Both the position numbers and the translations under genes were made by a program. From assembly GCA_910587275.1 (NCBI GenBank), contig CAJUMD010000037.1:1-28666 (forward strand): a stretch of DNA of 28,666 nt. Direction: 5' to 3'. Positions within the stretch are counted from its first letter, which is position 1. Every line of letters starts with the position of its first letter. The DNA comes from an uncultured Kineothrix sp. (GTDB lineage: Bacteria > Bacillota > Clostridia > Lachnospirales > Lachnospiraceae). The notes under the pieces are model-generated. The model had not been told where the DNA came from, did not search any database, and saw only the letters and a program-made list of their open reading frames with translations. Below, one piece after another: positions 16,908 to 23,853 of this stretch.

Positions 16908-17990
16908 TTAAACATTTAACGTCATATCCCCGTCCAAAATCCAATTCTTTTTCCTCATAAATCCGGAAACCGCAAACGCAATCACGGCAGGAAGCACAAA
17001 ATGCATCAGTCCAATCTGGAACAGAGCCATTCCGGAGGACATGCCCTCCCCCACCATCGTCTGGTAAGCATTAATCTGTCCCACCAACCCTGCCGTTCCC
17101 ATACCGGAGCCGGTTGGATTGTTGGTCATTTTGAATACCATGGTGGAAACCGGGCCCAAAACGGCGCTGGCAACGATTGCCGGAAGCCAAATGACCGGTT
17201 TTTTTACGATATTCCCGATTTGCAGCATACTGGTTCCAAGTCCCTGCGCCAGCAGGCCGTTGACTTTGTTCTCCCGGAACGAAGCCACGGCAAATCCAAC
17301 CATATTGGCACAGCAGCCCACCGTGGCTGCCCCTGCCGCAATGCCGTTTAACCCAAGGATAATGCCAAGCGCCGCGGAACTGATGGGCAATGTTAAAATC
17401 ATCCCCATCAGCACGGACACAATAATCCCCATCAGGAAAGGCGCCTGTACGGTTCCCCAATTAATGACAGAACCGAGCCATGCCATGAAAGCGGAAATCG
17501 GCGGACCCAAAACAAGCCCCACTGCGGAACCGCTGACAATGCACACAAACGGCGTCACCAAAATATCCACCTTTGTCTTGCCAGACACCAAACGTCCCAC
17601 ATAAATACCCGCGATTGCCGCAAGAAATGCCCCAAGGGGTTCCCCCGGACCGGCAAATACCATGGCACCGTCCACCAGTACCGTACCCGCAATGATTTTG
17701 CCGGCAAAAGCCCCCACCATGCCGGTGGTTGCTGCCGACAACGTAACAAGGGGGCTCTCCTTAAACTTCACCGCAACCCCGCAGCCGATTCCCGCCCCGG
17801 TCACCGCAGCGGCAGCTTTCCCCATCATAAACAGGTATTCCCCGGCGCTTCCGGGTATCAGGTTCCCCACCTGCTGGATAATCGTACCGATAATCAGCGT
17901 GGCAAACAGTCCCGAAGCCATTCCCCCAAGCCCGTCAATGAAGATTTCATTGAGCACTTTTTTTACTTTCTGCATCCCTGTCATTTCCAT
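16908..17990 (-). CDS. PTS IIC-like membrane protein (PfoR/PTS_EIIC_2 family)
   Basis: A 360-residue polytopic protein with about nine or ten membrane segments, Gly/Ala-rich. Landmarks: FIDGLGGMASGLFATLIIGT near the N-terminus, GAGIGCGVAVKFKESPLVTLS, PISSAALGIILGLNGIAAGAATVGCCANMVGFA and GMGTAGLVGQINAY. This matches the PTS_EIIC_2 family that includes Clostridium perfringens PfoR. No IIA, IIB or other PTS gene is in the window. The correct ATG at 17990 has GGGAGGAGA 8 nt upstream; an earlier ATG is out of frame. It lies 146 nt downstream of niaR with its own promoter and NiaR-operator-like repeats, which suggests control by niacin or NAD status. Its substrate is unknown. Confidence 0.85.
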   Translation of the reverse strand: MEMTGMQKVKKVLNEIFIDGLGGMASGLFATLIIGTIIQQVGNLIPGSAGEYLFMMGKAAAAVTGAGIGCGVAVKFKESPLVTLSAATTGMVGAFAGKIIAGTVLVDGAMVFAGPGEPLGAFLAAIAGIYVGRLVSGKTKVDILVTPFVCIVSGSAVGLVLGPPISAFMAWLGSVINWGTVQAPFLMGIIVSVLMGMILTLPISSAALGIILGLNGIAAGAATVGCCANMVGFAVASFRENKVNGLLAQGLGTSMLQIGNIVKKPVIWLPAIVASAVLGPVSTMVFKMTNNPTGSGMGTAGLVGQINAYQTMVGEGMSSGMALFQIGLMHFVLPAVIAFAVSGFMRKKNWILDGDMTLNV

Positions 17991-18084
17991 ATTTCCATTC
18001 TCCTCCCGTACTGACCTTTTTGCATTGCTCCGGTACCTCCATCATGCACCCTGCCTCCATATCTGCATTTCATTGCGCGGCGGC

Positions 18085-18112
18085 ACATGTCTTGATACCT
18101 GTCTTGTCAGTC
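18085..18112. promoter_or_regulatory. Candidate NiaR operator (two overlapping imperfect repeats)
   Basis: ACATGTCTTGATACCT (18085-18100) and ACCTGTCTTGTCAGTC (18097-18112) both resemble the palindrome ACCTGTCTTGACAGGT that I remember for NiaR sites in Firmicutes, with 12 and 13 matches of 16. They lie just downstream of the -10 box at 18120, where a bound repressor would block transcription of the PTS IIC gene. Confidence 0.45.
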
Positions 18113-18119
18113 AAGAGCT

Positions 18120-18148
18120 AGAATAACACAATTTTCCTATTTCAGCAA
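18120..18148 (-). promoter_or_regulatory. Promoter of the PTS IIC gene overlapping the niaR end
   Basis: Minus strand TTGCTG (18148-18143), 17 nt, TATTCT (18125-18120). The -35 box lies in the last niaR codons. Both boxes match consensus at four of six positions. Confidence 0.45.
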
Positions 18149-18658
18149 GTAGCCTTTTTTCTTTAATTCTTCCCCGATGCAGTCCAGGATTCTTTCGTTT
18201 TCCGCTTCCACTGTATGGAAATGGATGCCGTCGGTAAGGCGGCAGAGCGGATTCGTCTTATATTGTTCCACCTTCCTGACAAAAGCCTCCGCATCCGCAC
18301 GGCTGTTGATGATCAAATCCGCCGCAATCTGTCCGTAAATATCGTGCTCCACCACCACGTCCAGGATTTTCCCCCCGAAATCCACCACCGTACATAGTTC
18401 GTCCATGATTTCCCTGTCCATATGTCTTACTTTATAAGTCCGGCGCTTCTTCCCGTTATCCTGTTTCCCCGCAAACAGGATATAGCCTTTATTGGTCGAA
18501 AGGATGTTTTTATCCGTCGCCCGCAGCAGTGCAATGTCCTGCACGATCACCTGCCGGCTCACCCCAAGCCGCCCTGCCAGCTCCGTCCCTGACACCGGTT
18601 GTGTTTCCCCGTGCAGGATTTCAAGAATCCTTTCCCGCCTTATATCGCCTTCCGCCAT
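18137..18658 (-). CDS. niaR: NiaR-type transcriptional repressor of niacin/NAD genes
   Basis: A 173-residue cytosolic regulator that represses NAD-precursor uptake or synthesis genes with niacin as corepressor. The N-terminal winged helix (about 5-60: RRERILEILHGETQPVSGTE, LAGRLGVSRQVIVQDIALLR) is followed by a 3H domain (about 75-165). H79, E87, H146 and H148 line up with the metal ligands reported for the Thermotoga homologue TM1602. The ATG at 18658 has AAAGGAG at the proper distance; an open extension to 18706 has none. The neighbouring PTS IIC gene downstream is the likely target. The region upstream holds the hairpin array at 18722-18836. Confidence 0.92.
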   Translation of the reverse strand: MAEGDIRRERILEILHGETQPVSGTELAGRLGVSRQVIVQDIALLRATDKNILSTNKGYILFAGKQDNGKKRRTYKVRHMDREIMDELCTVVDFGGKILDVVVEHDIYGQIAADLIINSRADAEAFVRKVEQYKTNPLCRLTDGIHFHTVEAENERILDCIGEELKKKGYLLK

Positions 18659-18690
18659 ACCCTTACTCCTTTCCTTTTCCGCTTTCCTTA

Positions 18691-18789
18691 TGCGCGTAAT
18701 ACGCATCCCCCGGAGGTCTTTGTTTCATGGGACGCACTTTCCCATGAAACGAAAAAAGGTATTTGCCCGAGGACAAATACCTTCTTCAT
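18691..18789 (-). other. 33-codon open frame through the hairpins (doubtful)
   Basis: From the ATG at 18789 a minus-strand frame reads MKKVFVLGQIPFFVSWESAS and stops with TAA at 18690-18688. No ribosome binding site precedes it and both halves are made of inverted-repeat arms, so it is more likely structured RNA than a peptide. It is recorded because a short leader peptide before niaR cannot be excluded. Confidence 0.15.
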
Positions 18790-18836
18790 GTAAAAGGGGA
18801 ATTTTACATGGATTAAACGAACAAGTCATTTAATCC
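18722..18836 (-). ncRNA. Four tandem perfect hairpins: candidate small RNA or niaR leader
   Basis: Stems, all perfect: GTTTCATGGGA/TCCCATGAAAC (18722-18732 with 18740-18750, 11 bp); AAGGTATTTG/CAAATACCTT (18756-18765 with 18774-18783, 10 bp); CATGTAAAA/TTTTACATG (18787-18795 with 18802-18810, 9 bp); GGATTAAA/TTTAATCC (18810-18817 with 18829-18836, 8 bp). On the minus strand an extended -10 (TGGTATTCT, 18851-18843) would start RNA at about 18836, exactly at the last stem, and the 10-bp stem is followed by six U, giving an 85-nt three-hairpin RNA with intrinsic terminator. Read-through would place the 11-bp stem in the niaR leader. On the plus strand the 8-bp stem is followed by five U. Strand is therefore uncertain. 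Confidence 0.5.
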
Positions 18837-18869
18837 TTTTTCAGAATACCATTTGTTTTGTTGTTTGTA

Positions 18870-18921
18870 TTTGCACAATCAGTCTTTTTATAGTGCAAAC
18901 AACAGTTCAGGCTGAACTGTT
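18870..18921. repeat. Two further inverted repeats upstream of the cold-shock gene
   Basis: TTTGCAC (18870-18876) with GTGCAAA (18893-18899), and directly after it AACAGTTCA (18901-18909) with TGAACTGTT (18913-18921) around a 3-nt centre. The second has the geometry of a dimeric repressor site and lies 32 bases upstream of the cold-shock -35 box. The rest of 18837-18952 is AT-rich and shows nothing else I can name. Confidence 0.6.
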
Positions 18922-18952
18922 ACCAGCGCAAATTTAATTTTGCAATTTTCCC

Positions 18953-18981
18953 TTTACATTCCCCTTCATATATGATATTCT
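18953..18981 (+). promoter_or_regulatory. Promoter of the cold-shock gene
   Basis: TTTACA (18953-18958), 17 nt, TATTCT (18976-18981). Transcription would start near 18988, giving a leader of about 47 nt containing a small stem (GTCGCA with TGCGGC, one wobble), a U-run and the GGAGG site. This leader is much shorter than the E. coli cspA leader. Confidence 0.6.
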
Positions 18982-19034
18982 AACTATGTCGCAAGAAATG
19001 CGGCACGATATATATTTTTTTGGAGGTATCTGAA

Positions 19035-19235
19035 ATGAACAAAGGTACAGTAAAATGGTTTAACAACCAAAAAGGTTATGGCTTCATCTCTGATGAGCAG
19101 GGTAATGATGTATTCGTACATTATTCGGGACTTAACATGGAAGGCTTCAAATCCCTTGAAGAAGGCGCTTCCGTAGAGTTCGAAGTAGTAAATGGCGAAA
19201 AGGGACCCCAGGCTGTAAACGTAACAAAGTTATAA
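19035..19235 (+). CDS. Cold-shock domain protein
   Basis: A 66-residue single-domain RNA and single-strand DNA chaperone of the CspA/CspB family, cytosolic. It has KGTVKWFNNQKGYGFI with the RNP1 motif KGYGFI, then DVFVHYSGL with RNP2 (VFVHY), and ends NGEKGPQAVNVTKL. The ATG at 19035 follows TTTGGAGG by 9 nt; a TTG in that site would only add five residues and is not the start. Single gene with its own promoter and terminator. Confidence 0.97.
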   Translation: MNKGTVKWFNNQKGYGFISDEQGNDVFVHYSGLNMEGFKSLEEGASVEFEVVNGEKGPQAVNVTKL

Positions 19236-19411
19236 TCCGCAAAACAACGGTTATAACCCATTAATCAGTATCAACATGTGCCTTTTTATAATAATGTAAT
19301 GCGTTCTGTTAAGAAATAGTTTACGGAATTGGTTTTCCGGTTATTTTGTTAATGGAGTTCCATCAGTATTTGTAATATGGTAACAGATTTGGTAACGGAT
19401 TAAGGAAAAGC

Positions 19412-19445
19412 AAAGAACCTGTCTTACATCGGATAGGTTCTTTTT
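19412..19445. terminator. Bidirectional terminator between the cold-shock gene and hisA
   Basis: AAAGAACCT (19412-19420) pairs with AGGTTCTTT (19435-19443), extended inward by a few pairs with wobbles, followed by five T on the plus strand. On the minus strand it is followed by TTTGCTTTT, so it can also end hisA. The 175 bases between the cold-shock stop and this stem show nothing else. Confidence 0.8.
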
Positions 19446-19483
19446 GTATGTACATTTTGTATGCACAAAGACAGGCCGCACGC

Positions 19484-20275
19484 TCACCTGTCCCTGCGGA
19501 CACCCGCCACAAAATCCAGCACATCCGAAAACCCCATACTTCCTCCGAACAGGTCCAGCGCACTGCCAATAGTGACGTTGACCCTGCCCTTTCCCAGTGT
19601 TTTCAACAGTTCCAAATCATGGAAATCATGGACTCCTCCGGCGTATGTAACGGGCATTTTCCCCCACGCACCGAGCATGGCTGCGACAGGACATTCAATG
19701 CCGCCTGCCCTGCCTTCCACATCCACGGCATGAACGAGAAACTCATCGCAGTACGAAGCCAGCCCGTCCAGCGTGCTATCCTTTAGTTCCACTTCCGTAT
19801 AGTTCTGCCAACGGTCGGTAACAATATAATAGGCGTCCCCTTTTTTCCTGCAACTTAAATCCAAAACAAGTTTATCCTTCCCGATACGGGCAGCCAGCTC
19901 TTTCAAACGGTCGTAACGTATCTTGCCGCCCTGGAATACATAGGAAGTGACAATGACATGGCTTGCCCCCGCATCCAGGTATTCCATGGCATTGTCGGTA
20001 CGGATGCCGCCGCCCACCTGCAGCCCTCCCGGATATGCCCTTAAGGCAGACAACGCCTGCGCCCTGGTCGCTTCATAATATCCGCTTCCTTCTGGATTTA
20101 ACAGGATGATATGCCCGCCCCTGATTTTATTTTTTTTGTAAAAATCAGCATAATAAGCAGCGTCCTGGACGGACACGAAATTTTCCTCCGCCATATCCGA
20201 TGCATCCCGCAGGCTTCCGCCCACAATCTGCTTCACTTTTCCGTTATGGATATCGATGCATGGCCTGAATTCCAT
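19484..20275 (-). CDS. hisA: HisA, eukaryotic-type ProFAR isomerase
   Basis: A 263-residue (beta-alpha)8 barrel catalysing the Amadori isomerisation of ProFAR to PRFAR in histidine synthesis. The start MEFRPCIDIHNGKVKQIVGG, the early catalytic Asp in CIDI, LQVGGGIRTDNAMEYLDAGA, FLVHAVDVEGRAGG and PVTYAGGVHDFHDLELL follow the fungal/plant HIS6 type rather than the usual bacterial HisA, which starts IPAIDL. It stands alone, with no other his gene nearby. The ATG at 20275 is chosen because AAAGGA is about 11 nt upstream; an ATG at 20287 touches that site. It is divergent from the lipoprotein gene. Confidence 0.88.
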   Translation of the reverse strand: MEFRPCIDIHNGKVKQIVGGSLRDASDMAEENFVSVQDAAYYADFYKKNKIRGGHIILLNPEGSGYYEATRAQALSALRAYPGGLQVGGGIRTDNAMEYLDAGASHVIVTSYVFQGGKIRYDRLKELAARIGKDKLVLDLSCRKKGDAYYIVTDRWQNYTEVELKDSTLDGLASYCDEFLVHAVDVEGRAGGIECPVAAMLGAWGKMPVTYAGGVHDFHDLELLKTLGKGRVNVTIGSALDLFGGSMGFSDVLDFVAGVRRDR

Positions 20276-20348
20276 TTTTATGCACATTCCTTTCCCAAAC
20301 GCTCCACGGCGCGTATATTTTTTTTTTATGCGGAACATACTACTAACA

Positions 20349-20366
20349 CAACATTCCAAAATGTTG
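20349..20366. promoter_or_regulatory. Palindrome between divergent hisA and lipoprotein genes
   Basis: CAACATTCCAAAATGTTG is a perfect 7+7 inverted repeat around CCAA, located in the 136-base spacer of the divergent pair. The geometry suits an operator acting on either gene. No strong promoter is obvious here: candidates are TTGTGT-17-TAAAAA on the minus strand and TTGCAC with an AT-rich -10 on the plus strand, both weak. Confidence 0.4.
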
Positions 20367-20411
20367 CACTTAAAATGTATTTTTATTTTTTACAAAAACG
20401 GAGGGAAAATT

Positions 20412-20915
20412 ATGAAAAACAGCAAAAAACTGATATCAGTTTCTCTACTGGTCCTCATGCTCGGACTCGTCGCGGCATGTGGTAACAGGAATGCTGCCGA
20501 CAACACCACCGACAACGGTGCCGGCACAACCGGTACCGGTAACACCAATGCAGGAAACACGGATTCCGGCACAACGGACGGCAATACCACGGGAACCGGT
20601 ACGACCGGGAATACCACAAACGGAACCGCCACGGATTCCGGTACAAACGGTAACGGCACGACAGGCGGTACCACAAACGGCACGGGAACCGGTATGGATA
20701 ATGCCACGGATAACAACGGTTCCGACAGTAACGTAAACGATGCCACCGACGGCACGGTTGGAAACGGAAACGGCACCGACAATACCGACGGCAATTCCAT
20801 CCTTGACGATGCCGGCAACGCGGTAGGCGATGCAGTGGACGATATTGCGGACGGCGTATCCGACGTTACGGACGACGTAATCGGCGACGGCACCAATACC
20901 ACAAACGGAAGGTAA
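20412..20915 (+). CDS. Thr/Asn/Gly-rich lipoprotein
   Basis: A 167-residue predicted lipoprotein. The signal MKNSKKLISVSLLVLMLGL ends in a clear lipobox LVAAC with C23 as the lipidation site. The mature part to about residue 120 is low complexity made of T, N, G, D and S with recurring TNGT, TTGT and NTD units, followed by an acidic repeat-like C-terminus (DDAGNAVGDAVDDIADGVSD). It has no domain I recognise and probably forms a disordered, surface-exposed tether. GGAGG lies 7 nt before the ATG at 20412; the longer open frame from 20256 overlaps hisA. The repeated ACG/ACC/AAC/GGC-rich codons make this region slippage-prone. A terminator follows at 20989. Confidence 0.85.
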   Translation: MKNSKKLISVSLLVLMLGLVAACGNRNAADNTTDNGAGTTGTGNTNAGNTDSGTTDGNTTGTGTTGNTTNGTATDSGTNGNGTTGGTTNGTGTGMDNATDNNGSDSNVNDATDGTVGNGNGTDNTDGNSILDDAGNAVGDAVDDIADGVSDVTDDVIGDGTNTTNGR

Positions 20916-20988
20916 AGGCAGAAGACGGAAAAACGAAAAAAGGACAAAACAGACAGGATGCCGGCACCCGCATTGGAGCCGGAACCGG

Positions 20989-21020
20989 AAAAGCAGGGGG
21001 AAATACACACCCTGCTTTTT
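20989..21020. terminator. Terminator shared by the lipoprotein gene and fbp
   Basis: AAAAGCAGGG (20989-20998) pairs perfectly with CCCTGCTTTT (21010-21019) over an 11-nt loop, and both strands end in a T-run as part of the stem. It lies between convergent genes. Confidence 0.8.
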
Positions 21021-21074
21021 CCCTGCTTTATGGAAACGTCCTCCGCAGAAACACATCCCCGCACACGCTTGTCC

Positions 21075-23033
21075 CTACACGTCCCGCTCCACAAGAATGC
21101 CGTCACGGTATGCCTGCAGAAGTTCCTCCAACTGGTGGATGCTCTCCCGCAGTTCCGCACCGATGTCCGTATCCGCCACACTGATACGCGTATTGCTGGT
21201 TTCCAGTATCACGGAATCCGAAAAGATATCCGATTCCCGCCGGATTGCCGCTTCGGTGGATTCAAACGGCTCATGCGCCACCAGGCGCATCCCGTGGGAA
21301 TTTGCCACCAGCGTATAGCCCGCAATTCCCGTTTTCCCCTGGTATGCCTTGGAAAAACCGCCATCTATAATGAGCAGCTTACCGCCGCATTTAATCGGCG
21401 ACTCCCCTTTCTTTAATTCCACCGGGACATGCCCGTTGACGATATGGGAATGTTTGGTGCTCAGTCCAAATTCCGACAGTATTTTATTGATAATCTCCTC
21501 GTTGTCCAACAAATGGTAATAACTGTTCTTATGTTCCGTATGGGTTTCCTTATCTTCTACAAGATAACGCTCAAAAGTCGCCATCTTATCTTTCCCGAAC
21601 ACGGGAGAATTTGGTCCTGCCCAGATATACCATATGATGTCCTGCCCTTTTTGCATTTCCGCAGGATTGTTTTTGGAGTAATACCCTTTTCTTGCATAAT
21701 GGTCCAGGACGTCATACAACGCTTTCCCGCGGTAGGATTCCCCGTCTATGGTAAGGGTCTTAAAATTGCCTTCCTCATCCATGGGTACGCAGCCATGGTA
21801 AAGCAGGTTGGAATTATATACTTTGTACAAACCGCCCCTGGCAAATAAAAACCGTACATGGGACTGGAGTTTCTCGCATTTGGTAAACGCCTGCCTGAGC
21901 CGCTCCATGACCTGTTCTTCCTCCGGCGTCAGCGCATAGGGATTTGCCGGATCCACCGTGGGAAAATCCACATCCTTCATCGTATACGGCTTCCCGTCTA
22001 TGGTAACGGTCTTCTTATCATAATCAATCTTATCCAAAAGCAGGCGGCCTTCCATTTGAAATTCCGGGCGGCGCAGAATCACGTTCCCTTCCAGTTTAAA
22101 CTGGATAACGGCAATCGCCTTGTGCATCTTCATGTCAAGGCTTAAGTCCTTCGTATTGTAATCCGTATTATATTTGATGGAAAAAGCATCACAGTTGATA
22201 TCCGCATAAGTCTCCAGCGCAAACGTGGCAAGGGGAATCAGATTGATGCCGTACCCTTCCTCCAGCGTATCCAGGTTGCCGTAGCGTGCCGACATCCGTA
22301 TGACATTGGCAATACACGCTAACTGTCCCGCAGCCGCCCCCATCCACACGATATCGTGGTTTCCCCACTGGATGTCCACCGAATGGTAATGGCTTAAAGT
22401 ATCCAGTATCACATGGGGACCGGGACCCCGGTCGAAAATATCCCCGACAATATGAAGATGGTCAATGACCATCCGCTGTACCAGATAACTGAGCGCAATG
22501 ATAAACTCCTGCGCACGGTCTATCCGGATTATCGTATGGATGATTTCGTTGTAATAAGCCTCTTTGTCCTGGATTTCCGCTTTCTCCGTAATCAGTTCCT
22601 CGATAATATAGGCAAAATCCTTGGGAAGCGCCTTACGCACTTTGGAACGGGTATATTTGGAAGCCACGCGCTTCGTAATCTGTACCAGGCGGTGCAGGGT
22701 AATTTTATACCAGTCCTCGATATTGTCTTCCTCCTGCAATACCAGTTCCAGCTTCTCTTTCGGGTAATAAATCAACGTTGCCAGACTCTTTTTGTCCTTA
22801 CTGCTTAACGTATTGCCAAATTCCTCGTCAATCTTACGTTTGACGGAACCGGAACCGTTCTTTAATACATGGTTGAACTGCTCGTATTCCCCGTGGATAT
22901 CCGTCAGGAAATGCTCGGTTCCTTTCGGCAGGTTAAGGATTGCCTGCAAATTAATGATTTCCGTAGATGCCGCCGCAATCGTCGGATACTGGTGTGCCAG
23001 ACTGCGCAGATATTTTAATTCCAATTCGTCCAT
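21075..23033 (-). CDS. fbp: Fructose-1,6-bisphosphatase class III
   Basis: A 652-residue cytosolic phosphatase that hydrolyses fructose-1,6-bisphosphate for gluconeogenesis. It belongs to the calcineurin-type metallophosphatases and is unrelated to class I/II enzymes: the metal motifs are TDIHGEYEQF, VGDIFDRGPGPH and WGNHDIVWMG, with NGHVPVE and GGFS near the C-terminus. Length is typical for Clostridia. The ATG at 23033 has GGGAGAG upstream. It starts 20 nt after the dapB stop, so it is almost certainly cotranscribed with dapA and dapB behind the lysine riboswitch. Confidence 0.96.
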   Translation of the reverse strand: MDELELKYLRSLAHQYPTIAAASTEIINLQAILNLPKGTEHFLTDIHGEYEQFNHVLKNGSGSVKRKIDEEFGNTLSSKDKKSLATLIYYPKEKLELVLQEEDNIEDWYKITLHRLVQITKRVASKYTRSKVRKALPKDFAYIIEELITEKAEIQDKEAYYNEIIHTIIRIDRAQEFIIALSYLVQRMVIDHLHIVGDIFDRGPGPHVILDTLSHYHSVDIQWGNHDIVWMGAAAGQLACIANVIRMSARYGNLDTLEEGYGINLIPLATFALETYADINCDAFSIKYNTDYNTKDLSLDMKMHKAIAVIQFKLEGNVILRRPEFQMEGRLLLDKIDYDKKTVTIDGKPYTMKDVDFPTVDPANPYALTPEEEQVMERLRQAFTKCEKLQSHVRFLFARGGLYKVYNSNLLYHGCVPMDEEGNFKTLTIDGESYRGKALYDVLDHYARKGYYSKNNPAEMQKGQDIIWYIWAGPNSPVFGKDKMATFERYLVEDKETHTEHKNSYYHLLDNEEIINKILSEFGLSTKHSHIVNGHVPVELKKGESPIKCGGKLLIIDGGFSKAYQGKTGIAGYTLVANSHGMRLVAHEPFESTEAAIRRESDIFSDSVILETSNTRISVADTDIGAELRESIHQLEELLQAYRDGILVERDV

Positions 23034-23053
23034 CTTGCTCTCCCGCCTTTCCC

Positions 23054-23809
23054 CTAGCCGATTACATCGCTCATGTCATACATGCCCGCCGGTTTTCCCG
23101 CAAGGAATTTTGCCGCCTGGACCGCGCCTTTTCCGAACACTGCCTTGGAATAAGCGGTATGGGAAAAAGTAACCACCTCGTCCGCGCCCGCAAAAATCAC
23201 ATCGTGGTCGCCTACGATGGTGCCGCCGCGCACCGCAGAAATCCCGATTTCCTTCTTCGGGCGTTTCTGCCTGCGGCCGCTCCTGTCATATACATATTCA
23301 TATTCGTCCCTTAGTTCCTCATTAATAGAATCGGCAAGCGCCAGCGCCGTTCCGCTGGGCGCATCCACTTTCTGGTTATGGTGCTTCTCCACAATTTCAA
23401 TATCAAAGCCTGCCGGCGCCAAAACCCCCGCCGCTTCTTTTAACAGCTTTAAGAGCATATTAATGCCTAAGGACATATTCGCCGATTTTAAGATGGCCGT
23501 TTTGGCGGAAGCCGCCTTCACTTTTTCCAACTGTTCTTCCGACAGCCCCGTGGTGCAAAGCACACAGGGCAGCCCTTTCTCCGCACAGTAATCCAAAAGT
23601 CCGTCCACGGCGGACGCATTACTGAAATCAATCACCACATCCGCTTCCACCGTGCACAAATCCATGCTTTTAAATACCGGATACGCGTTCCTTCCGTCGT
23701 CAAAGGCATCCACCCCCGCCACGATTTCTATTTCTTCATCCGCCGCAGCCAGCCCCGTAATCGTCTGTCCCATTTTGCCGTTGCAGCCGTGCATAATCAC
23801 TTTTGTCAT
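23054..23809 (-). CDS. dapB: 4-hydroxy-tetrahydrodipicolinate reductase
   Basis: A 251-residue NAD(P)H-dependent enzyme, second step of the diaminopimelate/lysine branch. The Rossmann motif MHGCNGKMGQ, the VVIDFSNASAV and LCTTGL segments, and the catalytic KHHNQKVDAPSGTAL are all present, and it ends GKPAGMYDMSDVIG. GAGAGG is 8 nt from the ATG at 23809, better than for the ATG two codons earlier at 23815. It follows dapA by 44 nt and precedes fbp by 20 nt. Confidence 0.96.
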   Translation of the reverse strand: MTKVIMHGCNGKMGQTITGLAAADEEIEIVAGVDAFDDGRNAYPVFKSMDLCTVEADVVIDFSNASAVDGLLDYCAEKGLPCVLCTTGLSEEQLEKVKAASAKTAILKSANMSLGINMLLKLLKEAAGVLAPAGFDIEIVEKHHNQKVDAPSGTALALADSINEELRDEYEYVYDRSGRRQKRPKKEIGISAVRGGTIVGDHDVIFAGADEVVTFSHTAYSKAVFGKGAVQAAKFLAGKPAGMYDMSDVIG

Positions 23810-23853
23810 TTTCATTTCCTCTCTTTTGGTCTGTACCCCCGGTTTCCGGCTCC

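Noticed and set aside
18722..18836. NAD-type riboswitch before niaR
   Set aside because: The hairpins do not match the nadA or pnuC riboswitch patterns as I remember them.
18722..18921. CRISPR-like array
   Set aside because: The hairpins differ from one another in sequence, so there are no direct repeats with spacers.
20390..21181. Minus-strand 263-codon open frame rich in Val/Pro/Ser
   Set aside because: It is the complement of the repetitive lipoprotein gene and has no start signal.
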